Positions 54,540-63,459 are shown, numbered from the stretch's first letter. The stretch: 64,000 bases of DNA from Streptomyces sp. NBC_01431 (GCF_036231355.1 NZ_CP109496.1:2976001-3040000), one strand, 5' to 3'. Program-made: numbers and translations. The notes: generated by a model not told the origin, from the letters alone.

Positions 54540-55292
54540 TCATTTCACCGGCAGGTGGTACGAGACCCGGTAGCGGTCGGCCGGGACGACGACATCGGCC
54601 GTCTCGACCGCGAGCCCCGAGGCGTAGTACGTCCGCTCGATGACCAGGACGGCATGACCGGGAACCCCGCCGAGCGTGAGGAGCTCCTCCGCGAGCCCCG
54701 GGCGCGCGCCGACCTCCTCGACCACGTTGTCCACCACGATGTCGATCGCGGCCATCCGCTCGACCACCCCGCAGCCGCCGAGCGGACCCTCCTCGGGCAG
54801 CATCACGGGGGTGCGCCCCGTGACGGCCAGCGGCTCCCACGACGTGGACAGCATCATCTGCTCGCCCGCGTCCCGGAACACGTACCGCGTACGCATGACG
54901 CGGTCGCCGGGGCGGATGCCGAGCCGCTTGGCGATCTCGGCGCTCGCTCCCTCCTGCTCACTGGACGACTCCCAGGTGCCGCGCGCGGTCTCCTCGGCCT
55001 GCTCCTGGCGGAACGGGGTCGCCCCCCTGGAGGCCCGGTAGCCCGAGCGGGCGATCCGGCGCGGCACCGGGCGCTCGCGCACATACGTACCCGAGCCGGA
55101 CCGGCCCTCGACCAGCCCCTCGGCCATCAGCACCTTGCGCGCTTCCAGGGCCACGGTGTCCGAAACCCCGTACTCCTCGCGGATCCTGGCCTGCGAGGGG
55201 AGACGGGTGTGCGGCGGCAGCGAACCACTCACGATCTTCTGCCTCAGATCGCTGGCTACGCGCAGATAGGCCGGCTGCTCACCGAAAGTCAC
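54540..55292 (-). CDS. GntR-family (HutC/UTRA) transcriptional regulator
   Basis: The 250-aa regulator has an N-terminal winged helix (about 8-75: YLRVASDLRQKIVSGSLPPH, SQARIREEYGVSDTVALEAR, GSGTYVRERP) and a C-terminal UTRA effector domain (about 100-245) with the typical ending DRYRVSYHLPVK. The HutC subfamily responds to small molecules such as sugars, histidine derivatives or alkylphosphonates; the ligand cannot be read from sequence. GTG 55292 is the start. It is not adjacent to an obvious target operon, so it may act on distant genes. Confidence 0.9.
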   Translation of the reverse strand: MTFGEQPAYLRVASDLRQKIVSGSLPPHTRLPSQARIREEYGVSDTVALEARKVLMAEGLVEGRSGSGTYVRERPVPRRIARSGYRASRGATPFRQEQAEETARGTWESSSEQEGASAEIAKRLGIRPGDRVMRTRYVFRDAGEQMMLSTSWEPLAVTGRTPVMLPEEGPLGGCGVVERMAAIDIVVDNVVEEVGARPGLAEELLTLGGVPGHAVLVIERTYYASGLAVETADVVVPADRYRVSYHLPVK

Positions 55293-55448
55293 TGGCCACT
55301 CCCATCAGGTTGACAGTCTGCTACAGCGTGGCAACCGTGGGTTTCGGACCGCAAGCAAAGGCCAGACATTCACCCGAAGTGATGATTCGCCGATACCCAG
55401 GGCGTACCCGCGGTCCAGCGGATAGGTACTGCCCTGTTCGAAGCGCTC

Positions 55449-56795
55449 TCAGACGCTTTTGGAACCGCCGATTCCGGAACTGCCGCCGGACCCCGAGCCG
55501 GCGGACCCCGAAGATCCACCGGAACCGGACCCCGACCCACCCGATTCGGAAGGACCGCCGCTGGCGCCCTCGCTGCCGTCGCCGCTGCCGCCGGGGGCGT
55601 CGTCGGTGGCCGGCGGGGTCGTCGCCAGGCCCAGCGCGCCGCGCGCGGCGATCTCGGTGGACTGCTTCATCGCCCTGTCCGCCGCCCCGGAGTGCAGGTA
55701 GAAGGCGTTCGCGTCGGGGGCGTCGGCCGCCTTCGCCCACTCCTTCTGCGCGGTCTTCAGCCCGGCGATGTAGGGCCGCACCGCGTCGAGGTGCCCGGCG
55801 GACCAGCCCTGCGCGTCCAACTGCCTCGTCTGCTGGGCCAGTACGTCGGAGGTCTGGCGGGCCCATGTCCTGAATCCGGGGAGGTCGTCCTCGGCCCGGT
55901 CCTCGTCGGGGGCCTTCGCCATCACGCGGTCGAAGGCGTTGGCCGACTTCAGGAAGGCGATCTGATCGCGGTCGAGCGTCGAGGCGTCGTTGCGCACCGA
56001 CCCTTCGAGCTTCCCGCCCTGCGCGGCGAAAGCGCAGGTCACCGTGTGGTCGCCGAGGCCCCAACTCTGCGCGCTCGGCGTGTAGTAGTACGGCCCGGCC
56101 TCGGCGGGGATCTTCCACCTGTCCATGGCGTACGCCTGCTCAAGGTTCCAGCACTTGGCGTCGGCCTCGGCGGAGATCGCACTCTCGCCCGGATAGACGC
56201 CGTTGGCGGCGAGCCGGAACGTGCCGGAGACCTCCGCGTCGTGCGCACCCGCGCACGGCACGATCCGTACGGAGGCGACCTCGCGATCCAGCTTGCCGCC
56301 CGGCACGTCGAAGCAGTCGCCCGAGTGCAGGTCGAGCGTGCTGCGGGACTTCGAGCCGGTGCCCGTCGAGGACTCGTTCCAGCCGGACTTGAAGTCCCGC
56401 CAACTGCTGGCGAGACCGCCGGTGGCGATCGCGAGGACCATGAGGATCGTGCTGATCGTGGAGAACACGATCCCGGTGATGGCCATGCCCTTGCCGCGCA
56501 GCCCCCTCTTCTTGATCTGCCCGAGGGCGACCGCGCCCAGGACCAGACCGAGCGGGGGTACGCAGCACAGGATCCCGGCGACCAGGGAGCCGATCGCCAG
56601 ACCGCTGAGGGGCGGCTGCTGCGGGGCCGGGGGGTAGGGGTACCAGGGCCCGGTGTTCACTGGCGGAGCCGGATACCCCCCCGGCACCTGGTTCTGCTGC
56701 GGCCAGCCGTACCCCGGCCCCGGCTGCGGCTGCGGCTGCTGGGGCTGCCCAGGCGCGGGCGGCGGCGGTATCTCCACGGGTGCGGTGCTCCTCAT
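55449..56795 (-). CDS. DUF4190 membrane protein with septum-formation-like extracellular region
   Basis: The protein of about 448 aa has a Pro/Gln-rich cytoplasmic N-terminus (PQQPQPQPGPGYGWPQQ). A DUF4190 hairpin of two helices follows (about 63-120, GLAIGSLVAGILCCVPPLGL and MAITGIVFSTISTILMVLA). The exported region, HSGDCFDVPGGKLDR through PCAGAHDAEVSGTF and CWNLEQAY, is cysteine-containing and like the septum-formation domain. The C-terminus is a long Ser/Gly-rich tail. ATG 56795 is chosen. It is probably a cell-envelope protein; a septation role is only suggested by domain similarity. Confidence 0.8.
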   Translation of the reverse strand: MRSTAPVEIPPPPAPGQPQQPQPQPGPGYGWPQQNQVPGGYPAPPVNTGPWYPYPPAPQQPPLSGLAIGSLVAGILCCVPPLGLVLGAVALGQIKKRGLRGKGMAITGIVFSTISTILMVLAIATGGLASSWRDFKSGWNESSTGTGSKSRSTLDLHSGDCFDVPGGKLDREVASVRIVPCAGAHDAEVSGTFRLAANGVYPGESAISAEADAKCWNLEQAYAMDRWKIPAEAGPYYYTPSAQSWGLGDHTVTCAFAAQGGKLEGSVRNDASTLDRDQIAFLKSANAFDRVMAKAPDEDRAEDDLPGFRTWARQTSDVLAQQTRQLDAQGWSAGHLDAVRPYIAGLKTAQKEWAKAADAPDANAFYLHSGAADRAMKQSTEIAARGALGLATTPPATDDAPGGSGDGSEGASGGPSESGGSGSGSGGSSGSAGSGSGGSSGIGGSKSV

Positions 56796-57019
56796 CGACC
56801 TGCCGAACGGCACGCTGCGAACCGTTCAGTACGAACTGCTGCGCGAATGCGCATCGTACGCGGGCGGCGAGGGAGGGAGGGGGCGGTGGAGCAGGTCCGG
56901 GGCGGGCAAGCAGGGCCGGGCTCGGGGCGGTCGAGCGGTGCCGGGCTCGGCGGCGGGAGCAGGGCCGGGGTGGTCCCGGTGGCGGGCGGCCCGGCATCCT
57001 GTTGGCGGGACGGGGCCGC

Positions 57020-57895
57020 CTAGCTCGGGGAGGTGCCACCGAGGGAGTGGTGCGGGGCGAACGCCCGCAGGAGCGAGCGCGGCGCGGAGCTGGTGTCGCG
57101 CAGGTCGCGCAACATGGGCTCCGCCTCGCGGGCCGCGCGCAGGGATTCCGGGAGCAGGTCGGCGAAGACGACTTCCTCGGCCGCGAAGCCCGCTTCGGCG
57201 ACGATGTGTCCGTCCGGCCCCCACACCGCGCTGCTCCCGCAGGTGCGCCAACCCCCGGTCTCACCAATGTGGTTGGCGAGGACGGCGTACACGGTGTTGT
57301 CGAAGGCCCGCGCCGGGAACCAGATCCGCGACTCGTGGTACCCGTTGCCCTCGCTGAAGAGCGCGCCGACGACGTACGCGTGGCAGCCATCGAGCGCTGC
57401 CGCGCGGGCGTGCTCGGGGAACCCGGAGTCGTAGCAGACCCCCAACCCCAGCCGCCAGCCGTCCACTTCGAGGGTGGCACCGGCGGACCCCGGCCGGTAG
57501 ACGGCCTGCTCGGACTTGAACAGGGTCTGCTTGTCGTAGCGTCCGCGGATCCCGGTGCCGTCGATGACGAGGGCGGAGACGTACAGTTCGGCGCCGTCCT
57601 GTACCGCGGCGCCGACGACGGCTGTGACACCGCTCGCCCGGCAGGCGTCGACTATGGGGGCGAGCCGGGGGTCGTCGGGCCGTACGGCACACCGCTCGGG
57701 ATCGTCACGGATGAGCTCGGGCTCGTACCCGCTGAGGAACTTCTCCGGGAACACCACGACCCGGGCCCCGCCGTCACCGGCGGCCGAAACGATCCGGGCC
57801 ACGGCCTGGACATTGACGTCGACCTCTCCGGAGACGGCCTGTGCCTGGGCGGTGGCGATGCGGAGGGGCCGAGAGGGAAGCGCAAAGTCGATCAC
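57020..57895 (-). CDS. Carbon-nitrogen hydrolase (nitrilase superfamily)
   Basis: The 291-aa enzyme has the full catalytic triad: Glu51 in VVFPEKFLSGYE, Lys122 in RYDKQTLF and Cys154 in LGVCYDSGFPEHAR. It hydrolyses a C-N bond of an amide or N-carbamoyl compound; the exact substrate is not determinable. It contains WFPARAFDNTVYAVLANHIG, the usual fourth motif region. GTG 57895 is the start, and the downstream 224-base gap to the DUF4190 gene holds no feature. The plus-strand stress-type gene at 58105 is divergent. Confidence 0.9.
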   Translation of the reverse strand: MIDFALPSRPLRIATAQAQAVSGEVDVNVQAVARIVSAAGDGGARVVVFPEKFLSGYEPELIRDDPERCAVRPDDPRLAPIVDACRASGVTAVVGAAVQDGAELYVSALVIDGTGIRGRYDKQTLFKSEQAVYRPGSAGATLEVDGWRLGLGVCYDSGFPEHARAAALDGCHAYVVGALFSEGNGYHESRIWFPARAFDNTVYAVLANHIGETGGWRTCGSSAVWGPDGHIVAEAGFAAEEVVFADLLPESLRAAREAEPMLRDLRDTSSAPRSLLRAFAPHHSLGGTSPS

Positions 57896-58104
57896 GGACC
57901 TTGAGCCTACCTACGCGGTGCGGGCCCGGAGCATCCGAGGCCCTGGAGCGCCGCGATTCCGGAGACACCGGCCACACGCCAAGAACTGTCCGTAATCACC
58001 AAAAATGCGCGTGATGTTCCTCCATGCCAGGCTGGTCGTGGCCCGGCAAGCCGAGGGAACGACCCCGGCCCCGCCCCCTCACACCCCAGTAGGAGTGAAC
58101 CTCG

Positions 58105-58290
58105 ATGGGCATCAAGAACCAGTCCGACGACAAGGCGCAGGAGCTCAAGAACAAGGCCAAGCAGGCGACGGGCTCGAAGCAGGATGAGGCCCAGCAGCGG
58201 GCCCGCCAGGCCCAGGAAAAGGCCCAGGACGAGACCACGCGCGCCCAGCAGGAAGCGCAGGACCGATTCGACCAGGACTACGACATCTGA
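58105..58290 (+). CDS. CsbD-like small hydrophilic stress protein
   Basis: The 61-aa protein is highly charged, without hydrophobic segments, and rich in Gln, Lys, Glu and Ala. Its helical repeats (AQELKNKAKQATGSKQDEAQ, then ARQAQEKAQDETTRAQQEAQ) resemble CsbD/LEA-type proteins, which are commonly SigB-controlled in Gram-positive bacteria. AGGAG precedes ATG 58105. I found no clear GGGTAY promoter upstream, so stress regulation is only presumed. Confidence 0.75.
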   Translation: MGIKNQSDDKAQELKNKAKQATGSKQDEAQQRARQAQEKAQDETTRAQQEAQDRFDQDYDI

Positions 58291-58444
58291 AGCGACGCGC
58301 GACGCGTTCCAGTCAGCCGAAGTGGCGCACCGTGGCACGGGGTGCGCCGCTTTCGCGCGCGGGGGCAGGAATCCACGGGCTCTGTCCCGTACGCACCCCT
58401 GCGGCAACCACACCTTGAAGCCGCGTACACACCGCGGTGGACGT

Positions 58445-58995
58445 CTACCCCTCGCGCAGTTGCCCCGCGCGGGCGACCAGCCATGCGGGGGCGACGACTT
58501 CGGCGTTGCCGTCGAGGGATGCGGCTGCCCGGGTCAGCGCGTCGGCGGCGGCCTGCGGTGCGGCGGGCAGGGCGCGGGCCGCCTCGGCCAGGGAGCAGGC
58601 CGCTGCCTCCTGGGAGGCCCCGGCGATCTGGAGGGCGGCCGAGGCGCGCGCGGCAGTGGTGGCGGACAGGTCGTGGCGGTCGTCGCACCCCGACCACCCG
58701 CACCGCGCGGGCCCCCGCCTCGTGCGACCCCCCGGGCGCGGCGAGCGGCAGAGCCGCCGGGTCGGGGATCGCACACAGCCGCGCGAATTCGGCGCGGGGC
58801 TCGTCGCGGAGCCGGCGCAGCGCACCGTACGCGTACAACGGCGGCACCGGCGACCACATGGGCGGCGGTGAGGACGGCGCTGTCGGAGATCCGGTAACCG
58901 GAACCGCGCCGCCTGCCACCGCCCGTCGCGACAATGATCTCGGCGATGCGGTGGGGGTCGAGTCCGGGGGCGCCGACCGCCGGATCAGTCCTCAT
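58445..58995 (-). pseudogene. Frameshifted remnant of a trypsin-like peptidase gene
   Basis: The ATG at 58995 opens a frame whose first 55 or so residues look like the N-terminus of a cytosolic trypsin-like domain: GSGYRISDSAVLTAAHVVAG with the active-site histidine. After that the frame turns into low-quality Arg/Pro-rich sequence. Good coding continues in a second frame (LRRLRDEPRAEFARLCAI, about 58690-58845) and then a third (DLSATTAARASAALQIAG to GQLREG, TAG at 58445-58447). One extra G in the C-run at 58687-58690 would explain the second shift. No GDSGGP-like serine motif is found in any frame. It overlaps the end of the trypco2-like gene by 11 bases. Confidence 0.65.
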
Positions 58996-59295
58996 CGGGC
59001 AGCTCAGTGCCCGAGATCAACGCGGGCCGGTCGGGCGCGTCGCCGCTCACGGGCAACAGGGTGAGCGTGATCCGCTGCATGGTGGTGTTCGCGCTGCGCG
59101 CGGTGGCGCCCACGTCGAACACCCAGAACCGCACCTTGGCCCCCGGCTCGCGGCTCCGCTCCACCCCCACGGTCAGCTCCAATTGGAGCCGCTCCGCCTG
59201 GAAGCGCAGGCCCTCACCGTCCCCGGCCGCCATCGCCCGGCCAGCTCGTCCCGCAACTGAGCGATCATGTCCGCCAGTTCCATCGCGTCGTCCAT
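58985..59295 (-). pseudogene. Trypsin-co-occurring domain 2 (trypco2)-like gene with a 1-base frameshift
   Basis: ATG 59295 (or 59283) begins MELADMIAQLRDELAG. The frame then breaks near 59236-59238, where a C-run on the plus strand is one base short. In the next frame the protein resumes as AMAAGDGEGLRFQAERLQLE and runs to KVRFWVFDVGATARSANTTM and the TGA at 58985. Joined, this is a full-length trypco2-like protein of about 103 residues. In known systems trypco2 accompanies a trypsin-like peptidase in predicted NTP-dependent conflict (immunity) loci, and the downstream overlapping remnant fits that. It is either a true mutation or a base-calling error in a G-run. Confidence 0.65.
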
Positions 59296-59404
59296 CTGTC
59301 CCCCACTCCATACCGACCGGCCCATGCCGCGCCGATCAGGCCCAGGTTTGGTCAACTGCATGTGGGATAACAGGCCTTCGGCCGCCCGTCACCGAAAAGC
59401 GCTC

Positions 59405-60085
59405 CTATAGGCGGCATTTGGGGGCGTAGCGCAGCAGCACCACGTCGCCGATCGGGCGTGCCTCCAGGAGTTTCATGCGGGCCGTGGGACCACCGGGATA
59501 CGCCGCCGGGGCCAGGAACGTCGGCGCGGCCGCTTCGCCCACCAGCAGCGGGGCGATGACCAGATGGAGTTCGTCGGCCAGGTTCCGCGCCAGGAACTGG
59601 GTGTGGACCGAGCCGCCCCCTTCGACGAGGAGCCTGTCCACGCCGCGCCGGCCGAGCTCGTCGAGAACCAGGTGCCAGTCCAGGACGGGCCCGGTGCTGA
59701 CGACATCGGCGACGGCTCCCAGGACGCGGCGGGCCTTGCGTTCAGCGGCATCCACCGTGAAGACCAACTTCTCGCCTCCGCAGTGCCAGAACGGCAGACC
59801 GGCGCCCAGTTCGCCGGACCCGGTGACCGTGACCTTCAGCGGATGTTCCGGCTTACCGGCTGCCAGCCGCCGTGCGCGCCTTCCCGCGCTCTTCACCAGC
59901 AGGCGCGGGTTGTCCTTGCGCAGGGTGGTAGCACCGATGAGGACGGCGTCGGAATTGGCACGTTCACGGTCGACGCGGTCGAGGTCCTGGGCGTTGGAGA
60001 GTACGAGCCGCTCGGGAGCCACGTCGTCCAGGTGGAAGTCCACGGAGACTGCGGCCGACAGCAGCACGTAGGGGCGTATGGCCAT
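59405..60085 (-). CDS. RibD C-terminal-type (dihydrofolate-reductase-fold) reductase
   Basis: The protein of about 226 aa is a stand-alone RibD_C domain: YVLLSAAVSVDFHLDD, then LVLSNAQDLDRVDRERANSD, AVLIGATTLRKDNPRLLVK, VDRLLVEGGGSVHTQFL and LHLVIAPLLVGEAAAPTFL. The family reduces the ribosyl group of a diaminopyrimidine with NADPH. It lacks the RibD deaminase half. It starts 8 bases after the stop of the PTPS-like gene, so it is the third gene of a dehydrogenase-PTPS-reductase operon. A role in making a pterin- or pyrimidine-derived small molecule is inferred. Confidence 0.85.
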   Translation of the reverse strand: MAIRPYVLLSAAVSVDFHLDDVAPERLVLSNAQDLDRVDRERANSDAVLIGATTLRKDNPRLLVKSAGRRARRLAAGKPEHPLKVTVTGSGELGAGLPFWHCGGEKLVFTVDAAERKARRVLGAVADVVSTGPVLDWHLVLDELGRRGVDRLLVEGGGSVHTQFLARNLADELHLVIAPLLVGEAAAPTFLAPAAYPGGPTARMKLLEARPIGDVVLLRYAPKCRL

Positions 60086-60093
60086 GGCGGCGA

Positions 60094-60492
60094 TCAGAGC
60101 GCCCGGCGGTAGCTCGCCCACGCTATGTGCGACTCGTGGAGCTGTACCGAAATTCCGGCCAGACCTCGGGCACCCGCGCCGAGAGCACCCTCGTGGACCC
60201 GGCCGGCGAGGCGGTCCGCGATGACCTTGGCCAGGAACTCCGTGGTGGTGTTGGTGCCGGCGAAGGCGGGGTCCTCATCGAGGTTCCGGTAGGTCAGCGC
60301 AGCGACGATCCCGCGCAGCTCCGTGGCGGCCAGCCCCATGTCGACGACTATGTTGTCGGCGTCCAGCACCTCGCGCTCAAAGGTCGCGTCGACCAGGTAC
60401 GTCGCTCCGTGCAGGCGCTGCGCGGGCCCGAAGACCTCACCGCGGAGACTGTGGGCGATCATGAGGTGCTCGCGAACCGTGACGGTGAACAA
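60094..60492 (-). CDS. 6-pyruvoyl-tetrahydropterin synthase / QueD-like protein, atypical active site
   Basis: This T-fold protein of about 132 aa begins at TTG 60492 with GGAG upstream. The first zinc histidine is His14 in [12 protein letters not shown] and the second His28 in [15 protein letters not shown]. The third ligand of the usual HGH is Ala30, and the catalytic Cys that normally precedes HGH by a few residues is absent (GPAQRLHG). Other family positions ([49 protein letters not shown]) are well kept, so it belongs to a coherent divergent subfamily rather than being degenerate. The reaction is likely altered relative to PTPS or QueD. Confidence 0.82.
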   Translation of the reverse strand: MFTVTVREHLMIAHSLRGEVFGPAQRLHGATYLVDATFEREVLDADNIVVDMGLAATELRGIVAALTYRNLDEDPAFAGTNTTTEFLAKVIADRLAGRVHEGALGAGARGLAGISVQLHESHIAWASYRRAL

Positions 60493-60550
60493 GACTTCTC
60501 CAGAAGATCGATATCGGCTTGGGGCAGTCGGTACGGGTCGTACGGTGCTG

Positions 60551-61558
60551 TCAATCGGAGTCCTCGTAGCGGATCCGGTGGCAGAGTCCCTGCAGTCGGC
60601 CGGAGGCGATCTCTGCCATGACCTGCGGGAGTTCGTCGAAGGCAGACTCACCGGTGATCAATACGTCGAAGAGCGGGTCGTTCAGGAGGCCGAGCGCCAG
60701 GCCGAGGCGATCGGTGAGCGTGTACCGACCACGGCGCTGCGGCGCAATGGCGCCGACCTGACTGCTGCGCAGTGCCAGGCGCCGGGAGTGGAAGAACTCT
60801 CCGAGCGGAAGAGCTATCAACTGGTCGCCGTACCAGCTCAGATCCACCACGGAGCCGTCCGAGGCCAGGAGTTCCAGCGAGCGTACGAGTCCGGTCTGGG
60901 TGGCGCTGGCATGGAAGACGAGATCGCAGTCGTCCGCCGCCCGCGCCGGATCTGCGAATCCCACTCCCAGCGCCGTGGCGATGTCCGCGCGGGCCGGATC
61001 GACATCGACGAGTTCCACGCGGAGGCCGGGAAACCGGGCGAGTAGGGCGGCCACACAGGAGCCGACGAGGCCCGCGCCCACCACCGCGATGCGGTCACCG
61101 ATGCGCGGCGGGGCGTCCCACAGCGCGTTGAGTGCGGTCTCGACGATGCCGGCGAGTACGGCGCGCTCGGGTGGCACCGTGTCGGGAACGAGCACGAGAG
61201 CTTCGGCCGGGACGGTGAATCGGGTCTGATGGGGGTGTAGGCAAAATACGTTCCGGCCGACCAGTTGATCAGGTCCCACCTCGACCTGGCCGACGGTGAG
61301 GTAGCCGTACTTGACGGGGCCGGGGAAGTCGCCCCCTTGGAAAGGAGCGCGCATGGCCGCGTACTGACTGACGGGCACGCGGCCGTTGAAGACGAGGGAT
61401 TCCGTGCCGCGGCTCACGGCCGAATACAAGGTCCGTACTACGGCGTTGCCGCCAGTGGCCTCACCGAGGGCAGACGGGCGAGCAGGCAGGCAGGCCGAAG
61501 CAACTATCTCACCGTGCCCGGGAGTTATGACCCAGAAGGCGCGTATGGGGCGCTGCAT
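60551..61558 (-). CDS. Medium-chain dehydrogenase (zinc-type alcohol dehydrogenase family), BchC-like N-terminus
   Basis: The protein of about 335 aa has a GroES-like N-terminal domain with [19 protein letters not shown] and a Rossmann domain with [20 protein letters not shown] followed by [10 protein letters not shown], indicating NAD binding. The usual catalytic cysteine (GxCGTD-type) and the structural four-cysteine zinc lobe are missing, so it may be zinc-independent or use other ligands. ATG 61558 with GGAGG is preferred over the longer frame to 61648. It is first in the operon with the PTPS-like and RibD-like genes. The substrate is unknown. Confidence 0.82.
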   Translation of the reverse strand: MQRPIRAFWVITPGHGEIVASACLPARPSALGEATGGNAVVRTLYSAVSRGTESLVFNGRVPVSQYAAMRAPFQGGDFPGPVKYGYLTVGQVEVGPDQLVGRNVFCLHPHQTRFTVPAEALVLVPDTVPPERAVLAGIVETALNALWDAPPRIGDRIAVVGAGLVGSCVAALLARFPGLRVELVDVDPARADIATALGVGFADPARAADDCDLVFHASATQTGLVRSLELLASDGSVVDLSWYGDQLIALPLGEFFHSRRLALRSSQVGAIAPQRRGRYTLTDRLGLALGLLNDPLFDVLITGESAFDELPQVMAEIASGRLQGLCHRIRYEDSD

Positions 61559-61998
61559 GGCTGATCCTCCGCTAAGGACGGCCCACCTCGGGACCGCCAA
61601 CCGCGTGCCCGGCGCCAAGTGGTCTTGCGGCCCCCGGCGTTGACCCAACCAGACTCGGCACCGTCGCCCCTCGGGCCGAGGAGTTTCGCGATCCTAGACG
61701 ATCACATTGTCCTGCAAGGCGTTCACAATCTCCTACCTTCCACCCAGAATCTGGCAGCAAGGCTTCGACGCGGGAAGATCATCCTTACGGAATCCCTGTC
61801 GCACGGTCCAGGACAAGCCCCTGAGAGGTGAGCGAATTCGCCCGACAGGAACATCTGCGATGAGGGATCAAGAGGACTCAGGATCGCCGAACTGCACACC
61901 AGCGTCGGCAACGTGCCGAAGCCCAAGGGACCTCTCCGCAACGTCTGTTCAACCTGATCGCGCTCACCAACCCCCACGCCTCGCCTGCAATCCACTAC
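61559..61998. other. 440-base gap without recognisable gene
   Basis: Reading frames here are short and have poor codon bias. The left part should contain the promoter of the dehydrogenase operon; the right part lies beyond the end of the ATPase gene. I see no terminator-like stem of note or repeat, and no confident RNA gene. Confidence 0.4.
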
Positions 61999-63417
61999 TC
62001 ACAGCGGCCAAGCGGTCAGCAAATCGCCGGGGCCGTAGGTGGCATCGAGGCCCGGACAGTAGACGCCGCTGCGCGAGACCGCCACGAGCGGAACGGGTCC
62101 TTCGGTGAGGGCGGCCCGGTGTCGATGAAGAGTTGCCAGGTCGTGCCGGTCGAAGGGTGACTGCTCCAGCCACTTGATGGAGCCAAGGAAGAGCAGCTCC
62201 TTGGCAATGGGGGCACGGTCCGCACCAACGATGTCGATCTCGACATCATTGGTGCGGGTCCAGTAGCCACCCACTGCGGGGGCTGCGGGGAGCCGGTCGT
62301 CGGGCAGTAGCCGGGCGAGCGCCTCGCGGATGAGCGGCTCAACCGCCCGGCCGCGCCAACTGGTCCAGCTCTCCCGGATCCGCGCCAAAGTGAGATCGCC
62401 CCGCCCCCGCTCGATCTCCTCCATGGAGGGGCCGAGCAAGTGCAGCCAAAACCGCAGGTAGGGATCTGTCACCCGGTAGCGGCGATCCTTCGACGGACGC
62501 AGCGATACGGGTAGCTCCGCAGCGACGATCCGCTTGTCCGTGAGCAGCTCCAGCGCTCGCTGCAGCGGCGTGGCCCCGATCCCGCCGGCTGCACGAGCGA
62601 TGTTGGTGAAGGTCCGCTCTCCACTGCCGATAGCCGCCAGCACCGTACGCGCCTGAGCCTGCGGGGGAAATTCCGCAGCCAGCGAACGCTCGGCGGACAC
62701 CAGCAAGGCCGAGACCGGGTCGCTCAGCTCCTCACCGAGGAAGTCCCACAGCCCTGCGCCCCGCGGCCAATCCGCGCAGATCAGGGGCAGCCCGCCAGTG
62801 ACCAGCGCGGCGTCGAAGGCTTCCGCCGGTTCCAACCCGAGCATCTGCCCCACCTCGGCAGGGTTCAGTGGTCCTAGCACCATCTCCCGGCCGCGCTGAT
62901 GGAAAGGACGTTCGTAGCTGTTCAGAGCCTCCATCATCGACAGATCGGAGCCGATGAGGACCAGCAGCACTGGCTTGGTCTCCAGCACCCGGTCCCAGGC
63001 GCGTTGCAGCATCCCTTCAAAGGCGCCATCGGCATCCATCAGGTACGGCACTTCGTCGATAACCAGGACGCTCGCGCGGTCGGCGGGCAGCGCCGCGGCC
63101 AGCACATCGAACGCGGCATCCCAGTTCTCCGGCCGCGCGGCAGCCACCAGCCCTGCCAACGGCAGCGTCGATGCTTGGGCATCCCGGGCCAGCCGTGCCA
63201 GATCATCCCTGGAGGACGCGCCGGTCGCCGCGTAGAACAAGAACGGCGCTCCGGAGCGCTCCGCAAAACGCTCGACCAATCGCGATTTGCCCACCCGTCG
63301 CCGCCCACGCAACATCACGCACCGACCGGGCCGCTCCCCGCCAACCCCTGACGCCACGTTCTGCAGCTGTCGCTCCAGCGTCGCCAGCTCCTGCCGACGT
63401 CCTACAAAATCCACCAC
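61999..63417 (-). CDS. AAA/STAND-type ATPase with C-terminal DUF234 nuclease-like domain
   Basis: The protein of about 472 aa is of the archaeal-ATPase (MNS) class. Walker A is MLRGRRRVGKSRLVERF, Walker B ASVLVIDEVPYLMD, sensor region VLLVLIGSDLSMM, and the class-typical GGLPL is in VTGGLPLICADWP. A winged-helix segment (about 255-320) precedes the DUF234 domain (about 345-472), whose VEIDIVG and FLGSIKWLEQ correspond to the PD-(D/E)xK core, with the Glu position replaced as is usual for the actinobacterial branch. GTG 63417 has GGAGG at a good distance; ATG 63435 lacks one. Proteins of this class occur in mobile and defence contexts, and the role here is unknown. Confidence 0.85.
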   Translation of the reverse strand: MVDFVGRRQELATLERQLQNVASGVGGERPGRCVMLRGRRRVGKSRLVERFAERSGAPFLFYAATGASSRDDLARLARDAQASTLPLAGLVAAARPENWDAAFDVLAAALPADRASVLVIDEVPYLMDADGAFEGMLQRAWDRVLETKPVLLVLIGSDLSMMEALNSYERPFHQRGREMVLGPLNPAEVGQMLGLEPAEAFDAALVTGGLPLICADWPRGAGLWDFLGEELSDPVSALLVSAERSLAAEFPPQAQARTVLAAIGSGERTFTNIARAAGGIGATPLQRALELLTDKRIVAAELPVSLRPSKDRRYRVTDPYLRFWLHLLGPSMEEIERGRGDLTLARIRESWTSWRGRAVEPLIREALARLLPDDRLPAAPAVGGYWTRTNDVEIDIVGADRAPIAKELLFLGSIKWLEQSPFDRHDLATLHRHRAALTEGPVPLVAVSRSGVYCPGLDATYGPGDLLTAWPL

Positions 63418-63435
63418 GTCGGTCGACCTCCGCAT

Positions 63436-63459
63436 GTTACTAACGACAACGTTAGTAAC
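63436..63459. promoter_or_regulatory. Perfect inverted repeat upstream of the DUF234 ATPase gene
   Basis: GTTACTAACG at 63436-63445 and CGTTAGTAAC at 63450-63459 form a perfect 10-bp inverted repeat with a 4-base spacer. It is AT-rich for this genome and sits directly in front of the start region (18-40 bases before GTG 63417). It looks like a dimeric repressor operator rather than a terminator. Confidence 0.65.
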
